From: Hysterium pulicare CBS 123377
Lineage: Eukaryota; Ascomycota; Dothideomycetes; Hysteriales; Hysteriaceae
Direction of reading: 5' to 3'
Assembly: GCA_000467715.1 (NCBI GenBank)
Contig: AJFK01000639.1
Span: forward strand, 92,900 to 156,899
DNA: 64,000 bases
Shown here piece by piece: positions 58,796-64,000 of this stretch; position 1 is the stretch's first letter; the number at the start of each line of letters is the position of its first letter. Made by a program: the position numbers and the translations under genes. The notes below the pieces were generated by a model. The model ran no database searches. It was not told the origin of the DNA and saw only the letters and a list, made by a program, of their open reading frames with translations.

Positions 58796-59423
58796 TTGGT
58801 TGGGTTGCTGCAAAGAGCTGCAATGAGAAGGATTCTAAGGTTGGAGTAGTACAATAGGAAATATCGAAGAGTTTTTAGGAAGTGTATAGAGTTCTATGAT
58901 GGGAGCATCAAGCTGAAGTAGGCTCTATGTAAGAGGTTGGTAGGCTGATAATATGCTATGTTAAGATAGAATAGGTTGTGGAAACCAGATCTAACGAATC
59001 TAGGTACGTGATGTTGACGAGTAGGAAACTTAAAACTAAAAGCTGTCTATTAGAGAGGATGTAAAAAGCTTGAAATACACTTAGGATATAGGTTTGAAAT
59101 TGTTTGTACTGGTGGCGTTGAAGTACAAATGAATCTTGGGAACCAGCCTAAAGGGGGGAAATGTGTTGTGGAGAGCGGAAAACAAGTGTAGAAACAAGAA
59201 CCTATTTTATGGTACCTAGGAAAAAGGAACTTGATACTTAACACTAAAATGTTCTAAGATTATTCTCTCAAGCCTACTACGCTAATTGCGCGTTGCAATC
59301 ATAGTTACTAATCAAGCATGCATGGATGCGTTTATAATTCCTCATGAATAACGAAGGTTGGAAAGGCTGTAATGCTCCATTTCGGTGTTCCGATACCATT
59401 GCATGCTCGTGTATTATCGCCGC
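58796..59423. other. Convergent intergenic region, 628 bases
   Basis: It lies between the acidic orphan stop and the CHORD gene stop. It is AT-rich and contains no supported gene. Confidence 0.5.
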
Positions 59424-60502
59424 TTATACTCTACCTGCCCTGCCCACCTGCAAGATCTCTCCCGTAGGCCTGTCGTCTGCCCTCAGAACCGGCCAGCTGC
59501 TCCCATCAGCTTTCTTCAGCTCGAGTTCAAGTTTTGTGCCCATAATTTTGAAGGTACTCGTGTCGGGATCTATGGGTGCGAAGAGGGGCATTACGGTCGA
59601 GTAGCGTTTGCTGTCTGATGTCCGTAGATCGAGGTTGATGTGTGTCGATGTGAGCTCGACTTTTGAGGTTTCTTTATCGATCTTCTTGAGATATAACGAT
59701 GCAATGACTGACGTAGATGTTTGGTAGAAGTCATGCCTAGGACATCCTCAATTATACATATCCTTTACCATCTTTTCATATGGTGACTTACCTCACGGTA
59801 TCTAACTTCTCTTCGCCGCCCTTCGCACCCTTCCCGACAAACAGATGTCGGTCCTTGGTTTTGCATCCCTCAATCTTCATGAACTCATCGAACTCCAGAA
59901 CCCGCCTCTTACAACAACTCCACCCTTTCGAACCTTCATGGAATACCGCGTGGCCCGGATGATGCACGCACTTCTCTCCTTCTCTACTATCCCCACCGTC
60001 GAAAGTCTGACCACATCCTTTCCGCCTACAAGTCTGGCCCTCTTTTATCGCAATACTCGGATCGTCATCCTCGGATTCCGGCGGTGCGGGAGAAGGTGAC
60101 GGTCTCGCTGATGCTGTCTGATTTTGCACCGGACGAATAGGCACAGGTGCCGGTAGATTTGCTTGCAGGCTTTCCATAGACACTGGCGTCTTTTCTGGAA
60201 CTTCAATTGTGGGTTGGACCTTTTCGGGTTGAGGTGTGTCGTCGACTTCGGAGTGTTTGCCTGTCGTGCATGGTGGGATGGAAAGGAATTCGTCAAAGGT
60301 TAGGACGCGAGGTTTGCAGCATTTCCAGCCTGGAAGACGTTAATGTGGGATGTTGGGAGGTGAAGCTATGATGTAGGGTTTGTGTGGCACCTTTTTGGCC
60401 TTCGTGGAATTCTGGCGGGCCCGGATGGTAGATGCATTCCTCGTTTTCGTCCGAGTAAGTCTTGCCGCAGCCTTTGTGGACGCACTTCTTCGCCATGGCC
60501 AT
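59424..60502 (-). CDS. CHORD-CS domain co-chaperone
   Basis: Exons 60502-60391, 60329-59792 and 59736-59424 give 320 aa. Two CHORD zinc domains are complete: the first from CVHKGCGKTYSDENEECIYH through GWKCCKPRVLTFDEFL, the second from CRRKGCGQTF through GWSCCKRRVLEFDEFMKIEG. Each has the Cys/His set for two zinc ions. The last 105 residues (HDFYQTSTSVIASLYLKKID, later LELELKKADGSSWPVL) form a CS/p23-like domain. This is the fungal/animal CHORD-CS layout (Aspergillus ChpA, animal CHP1/melusin, related to plant RAR1). These proteins bind Hsp90 and Sgt1 and assist folding of large signalling proteins. A Pro/Ser-rich linker of about 70 residues separates the CHORDs. ATG 60502 and ATG 60496 are alternative starts. 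Confidence 0.95.
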
Positions 60503-60749
60503 GAACTAAGAATTGTTGTTGTCTAGAAAGTAAGAGGGTGTGATATTAAAGATTAGTGGTCAAGTGAATGTCTTGTACCTGTCCATCTCACCCGAATATT
60601 CTGGAATGGCGGTAAGCTTCGGACGTCATTGCTAGTGCCGGCAGAAAAAGAAGCTTAATTTAGGCGGTGAAAGCTCAAAGCTCCATGCTTCACGAGTTTC
60701 TTCACCCTTCCTCCTCCTTTCCATCTGAATATACTTCGCTTGAATTAGC

Positions 60750-61121
60750 ATGTTTCCTTCCATCCGTCTTCTTCAACATGCGTGCAGAGTAACCCTATTT
60801 ACCAGAGCCAATTGCAGTCTCTGTGATTCCGCAAAAGGAGTCCTGTCAAATGTCTGGGATAAGAGGCCCTTTGAATATACTGAGATCAATGTTATGGATC
60901 CTGGACACGAAAAGTGGAAGATTTATGAGTTTGATACACCTGTCGTACGTTTATCGTGCCTTATCTTCGCCCATCATTACTCATTCCTTCAGATCCACGT
61001 CGACCGATTCAAGAACGGCAAAGAGACTACCACTGAAGCCAGAAGATTGATGCATCGATTCAAAGAAGCAGAAGTCGAAAAATTGATGGATGAAGCCGAA
61101 AGGAGTCCGAAGAATGCGTAG
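60750..61121 (+). CDS. Glutaredoxin-like small protein (DUF836 type)
   Basis: Exons 60750-60944 and 60993-61121 give 107 aa. The thioredoxin-like fold is indicated by VTLFTRANCSLCDSAKG with a CxxC at about 22-25, TEINVMDPGH, and FDTPVIHVDRF, which supplies the cis-Pro (TPV) contact. The C-terminus is a charged helix. This corresponds to the small yeast YDR286C-like family, of unknown substrate and probably mitochondrial or cytosolic. The 48-base intron has good splice sites (GTACGT, CTTCAG), but its length is a multiple of three and it contains no stop, so an unspliced mRNA would encode a 123-aa form with 16 extra residues inserted before the second half. Confidence 0.88.
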   Translation: MFPSIRLLQHACRVTLFTRANCSLCDSAKGVLSNVWDKRPFEYTEINVMDPGHEKWKIYEFDTPVVRLSCLIFAHHYSFLQIHVDRFKNGKETTTEARRLMHRFKEAEVEKLMDEAERSPKNA

Positions 61122-61251
61122 ATGCTACCTAGTCCCTGCATGCATCCTATGGCATCCACCTCGGGGAACTATGCTCCGCCTTCTTGGTGGTGGGGTAGCT
61201 CCTGATAAACTCTGCCGTGGAGAGAGGGGTACCTCTCGTATCCGAACTGAG

Positions 61252-62634
61252 ATGATGCGTACTTTCTTGAAATATTCAACACCAAAGAGTCTCGTCCGAC
61301 CCATCGTGAAACGTCACAATCTTGTTCCACTTCGAGGTATATGGATTAGAACCATGGCCAACACCATGCAAGAGGCAAATCGCCTTCAGAAGGCATTGAA
61401 GAAGGGAAAACCTACATTCGGGACTTTTCAGGTACTCAACGACCATCCTTTCTTTATTCTTAGCGGATCGTCTAGATTGACTTGGGAAATTAGATGCTTC
61501 CCGGCACTAATCTCTCTCGCGCAATTGCTCGTACTGGAATGGACTGGATATGCGTTGATTGTGAGCATGGAAATATCGATGGTAGATATAACCTTTCAAT
61601 GAGGTGCATATAAGTTCGACAACTAATCCATCTCAAAGATGGACAGATGCATGAAGCCGTGGCAGCAATCGCTGCTTGCGGAGTAAGTCCCGTCGTTCGT
61701 ATTGCTGCGAATGAAGCTTGGATGGTGAAAAGTAAGCCGTAAAATAACCTTATCATCATTCTAAATTCATATGTCTTCCAGATACGTTCCTAGTCACGTT
61801 ACTTTTCCACTCACTCTTTTCATGTCTACATCATTCTCACAAATTCCCCAAATTTACAAAATCATACCAAAACCATTTACGATAATCCAAACCTCAAACT
61901 AAAACCACCCAGGAGCCCTTGACGCAGGCGCCCACGCCATCTGTGTCCCTCTCCTCAACACCCCCGCCGATGCCGAACGTCTCGTCTCCTCCGCAAAATT
62001 CCCACCCCTCGGCACCCGAGGTTTCGGTTCTCCCTGTACGTAAGGTCCGGGTACAAAGTCTATGTCCCCGTCTTTATACTTTTCCTTTATACGTTCATTG
62101 CCCAAATCCCACCCAAGTAGTATCTGAAGATCAGAACTATAAGCAGAAGTATTAAACGGGTTCTGGCAGTACAAACACCTCTTTTCATACTTCATGCTAA
62201 CTGTACTCCCACCTTTAGTCCCGCCAGGAACCTTCAACAACGAATCTCTAACCCAGTACCTCCAACAAGCCAACAACACCCTCCTAACAATCGCCCAAAT
62301 CGAAACCGCTTCCGCGCTCCGTAACGTCCACGCCATAGCCGCCGTCCCGGGCATCGACGTCTTGCTAATCGGCCCCTTCGATCTAGGTAATAATATCGGT
62401 CATCCCATCCTTGATGGGAGTATGGCTCAGGAGCTTGAAGATGCGATTGCGAAGATTCAGGAGGCGGCGAGAGAATGTGGGAAGTGGACGGGGATGTTTT
62501 GCACGAGTGGGGAACAGGCGAGGGAGTTTGCGGAAAGGGGTTTCGATATGGTTAGTGTGGCGGGGGATATGTTGCTGATTCCCAAATTTTATAGTATGGA
62601 GTTGGCTGTAGCGAGGGGAGAGAGCGGAAGCTGA
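61252..62634 (+). CDS. HpcH/HpaI aldolase, possibly with mitochondrial leader
   Basis: Five exons (61252-61431, 61494-61581, 61639-61731, 61913-62035, 62219-62634) give 299 aa from ATG 61252, or 265 aa from ATG 61354. The class II pyruvate-aldolase barrel is recognised from DWICVDCEHGNIDDGQMHEA, VVRIAANEAWMVKRALDAGA, FPPLGTRGFGSP, the metal-site QIETASAL and IGPFDLGNNIG. Such enzymes cleave or form 2-keto-hydroxy acids with pyruvate and Mg or Mn. The 34 residues before Met 61354 (MMRTFLKYSTPKSLVRPIVK and on) have many Arg/Lys and no acid, like a mitochondrial presequence, while ATG 61354 has the stronger context (ACCATGG). Dual targeting is possible. Two introns (181 and 183 bases) are long for this locus. 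The physiological substrate is unknown. Confidence 0.88.
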
Positions 62635-63433
62635 GTTGAGTTAAGTTGAAGAGGATTTAAAACCGGGTGATGTTAATGAGATAGGTGTGCGCGGAAAATG
62701 TAATCAAAACGTAGACTTCACCAAGAGATGGGAAAAGGAAATATTAAGGCTGTCAGGGTGCAGCAAGTTCCATCAAGAAGTCACAAGAACTCTCCAACAT
62801 CAACAGATCATCAACTTTCTAACAGAATTTATTTCAACCCCTTCCTCTCCGCATTATACTTCGGGAGAAGAAAGGGCGATAGAACAAATCTCTCTTTCTA
62901 AAACCGTTCGATGTATTAACAAAACAAAAAGGGCCTAGGTATGGTATCGCGAGCAGTAAACCAAATAACAAACACGAATTAGAAAGCCCCGTCCGCCCGT
63001 TTCCTTTTGAAGCGCCAAAGGTGAAGAAGGTATTTCCATCCCAAGATAAAACCGGAATTATGCGACGTTCCAAAAATGAAAAGCGGGAAAATTAGAGAGG
63101 ACTGAAAAAGCAGAAAAGCCGCCCGTTTTATAGAGGAATGGGCAAGGGCTTTTTATGGTATCCTAGAGTTTGAATGCAGTGGGGAATCACAATTAGGAAA
63201 CGGAATGCCGGTGGTGAGTTCGAGAGAATTTCTGTGAAATGTTCCGTGAAACGCCGTTATGCTGTATGGTGCTTGTATGTTGATTGAGTCCGAGGAATAT
63301 TTGGATTCGAATGTATTTGGACGAATTAAGGTATGTTCAATTGGGCGGCAGTGGGTATTGTGGCGGGAGTATGTGTGAGGGATATCGAAGGTCGAGGTAT
63401 GAGATGATGGAGGGTGGATATACGAGGCGACTT
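62635..63433. other. Convergent intergenic region, 799 bases
   Basis: It lies between the aldolase stop and the minus-strand frame ending at 63434. Short frames present on both strands have no supporting features. Confidence 0.5.
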
Positions 63434-64000
63434 CTAGTTGTGGTCGAGTGGGCGTGTGATGTATGTACTCTCCTCCGTTGGCGATGTTCCAGGTGATCTA
63501 CGTAACGATGGTGGCGTGCGGCTGCCTCTAGCAATCACGGCTTGAGCCGCTGATGTTGAAATGGGAGATTTTCCTTTCGAACTACCACTGCCAGGCTGAG
63601 GCTGCGATGTTCTTACGGTCGAAGGCGTGGTGGGCGACCGTCCAACACCTTGGAAAGCTCTAGGCGTTATGCTGCCTCCACTCTCCACACTCTGGTGTCT
63701 CACGCGCGGTGTCGTTTCTTTGCTCCCTCCACCCCCGCTCCTGCTGCTGCCACTCTGTCGCTGGTGTCCTTCGACGCGTGGTGTGTTGTCTTTACTCCCT
63801 CCTCCTCCATTGCCATTACCAGGCTTACTTCCAGCGCTCCCTCTTCTACTCGCATTCTTACTTCCATTACTGCTTCCTCTTTGCGTGGTAGGACTCGATG
63901 TAGGTGGACCTTCGGCGGCTCTTCTCGCTGTTTGCGGACTCTGCTGTGCTGGCGCAATGGGTGCTCCATTGCCTTGTCCGCTTCCACCGGCTGGGGGGCC
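63434..64000 (-). CDS. C-terminal part of a low-complexity protein (5' end outside window)
   Basis: The minus-strand frame is open from the right window edge (GGC codon at 64000-63998) to a stop at 63434, 188 residues. The apparent start at 63703 is GTG within the open frame and not a real start. The sequence is Gly/Ser/Pro/Arg-rich, with a repeated motif GGGGSKDNTPRV and GGGGSKETTPRV, then RTPPSLRRSPGTSPTEES. Many SP/TP sites suggest phosphorylation by proline-directed kinases. The repeat and steady composition favour real coding sequence. The end may be shortened by an unseen intron near 63460, where a GTACAT donor-like word occurs. Family not recognised. Confidence 0.55.
   Translation of the reverse strand, partial: GPPAGGSGQGNGAPIAPAQQSPQTARRAAEGPPTSSPTTQRGSSNGSKNASRRGSAGSKPGNGNGGGGSKDNTPRVEGHQRQSGSSRSGGGGSKETTPRVRHQSVESGGSITPRAFQGVGRSPTTPSTVRTSQPQPGSGSSKGKSPISTSAAQAVIARGSRTPPSLRRSPGTSPTEESTYITRPLDHN

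Overview
The window is nuclear DNA of a filamentous ascomycete (Pezizomycotina). The genes carry many short introns, mostly 45-80 bases, with GTRNGT-type donors and CTRAC-type branch sites. The gene set is fungal: an Sld3 replication factor, an AflR-type Zn2Cys6 regulator, a sedolisin protease, ABC-C and MFS drug exporters, and an RGS-LOV photoreceptor of the kind described from Botrytis. The last suggests Leotiomycetes, which is inference. No rRNA, tRNA, CRISPR array or intact transposon was recognised. Exon joins were worked out by hand from splice sites, reading-frame phase and family similarity; every multi-exon model below sums to a whole number of codons.

Layout, left to right. 1-15 kb: the 3' part of an SLD3 gene (cut by the window edge), a conserved-looking orphan of 810 aa, and a roughly 2,300-aa disordered protein with about 25 Trp-Gly dipeptides set in acidic/lysine/proline repeats. 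16-27 kb: casein kinase 2 beta (minus), a divergently transcribed RGS-LOV photoreceptor, a secreted sedolisin protease and a compact intronless M24 metallopeptidase. 28-37 kb: a 16-exon ABC-C transporter and an upstream AflR-like regulator, both on the minus strand. 36.7-42.5 kb: a gap of about 5.8 kb with no supportable gene. 42.5-51 kb: meiotic MSH5 (16 exons), mitochondrial HSP78, and divergent eEF1B-beta. 52-64 kb: a DHA1-type MFS exporter, a mitochondrial stomatin-like protein, an acidic orphan, a CHORD-CS co-chaperone, a glutaredoxin-like protein, an HpcH/HpaI aldolase with a possible mitochondrial leader, and the tail of a low-complexity gene leaving the window.

Most neighbours are functionally unrelated housekeeping genes, as is usual in fungi. 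Possible functional groupings are limited: the AflR-like regulator with the ABC-C exporter, three mitochondrial-type proteins (HSP78, stomatin-like, perhaps the aldolase), and the divergent HSP78/eEF1B promoter. The items most worth pursuing are the WG-repeat protein, which resembles Argonaute-binding platforms, and the RGS-LOV photoreceptor with its uncharacterised C-terminal domain.
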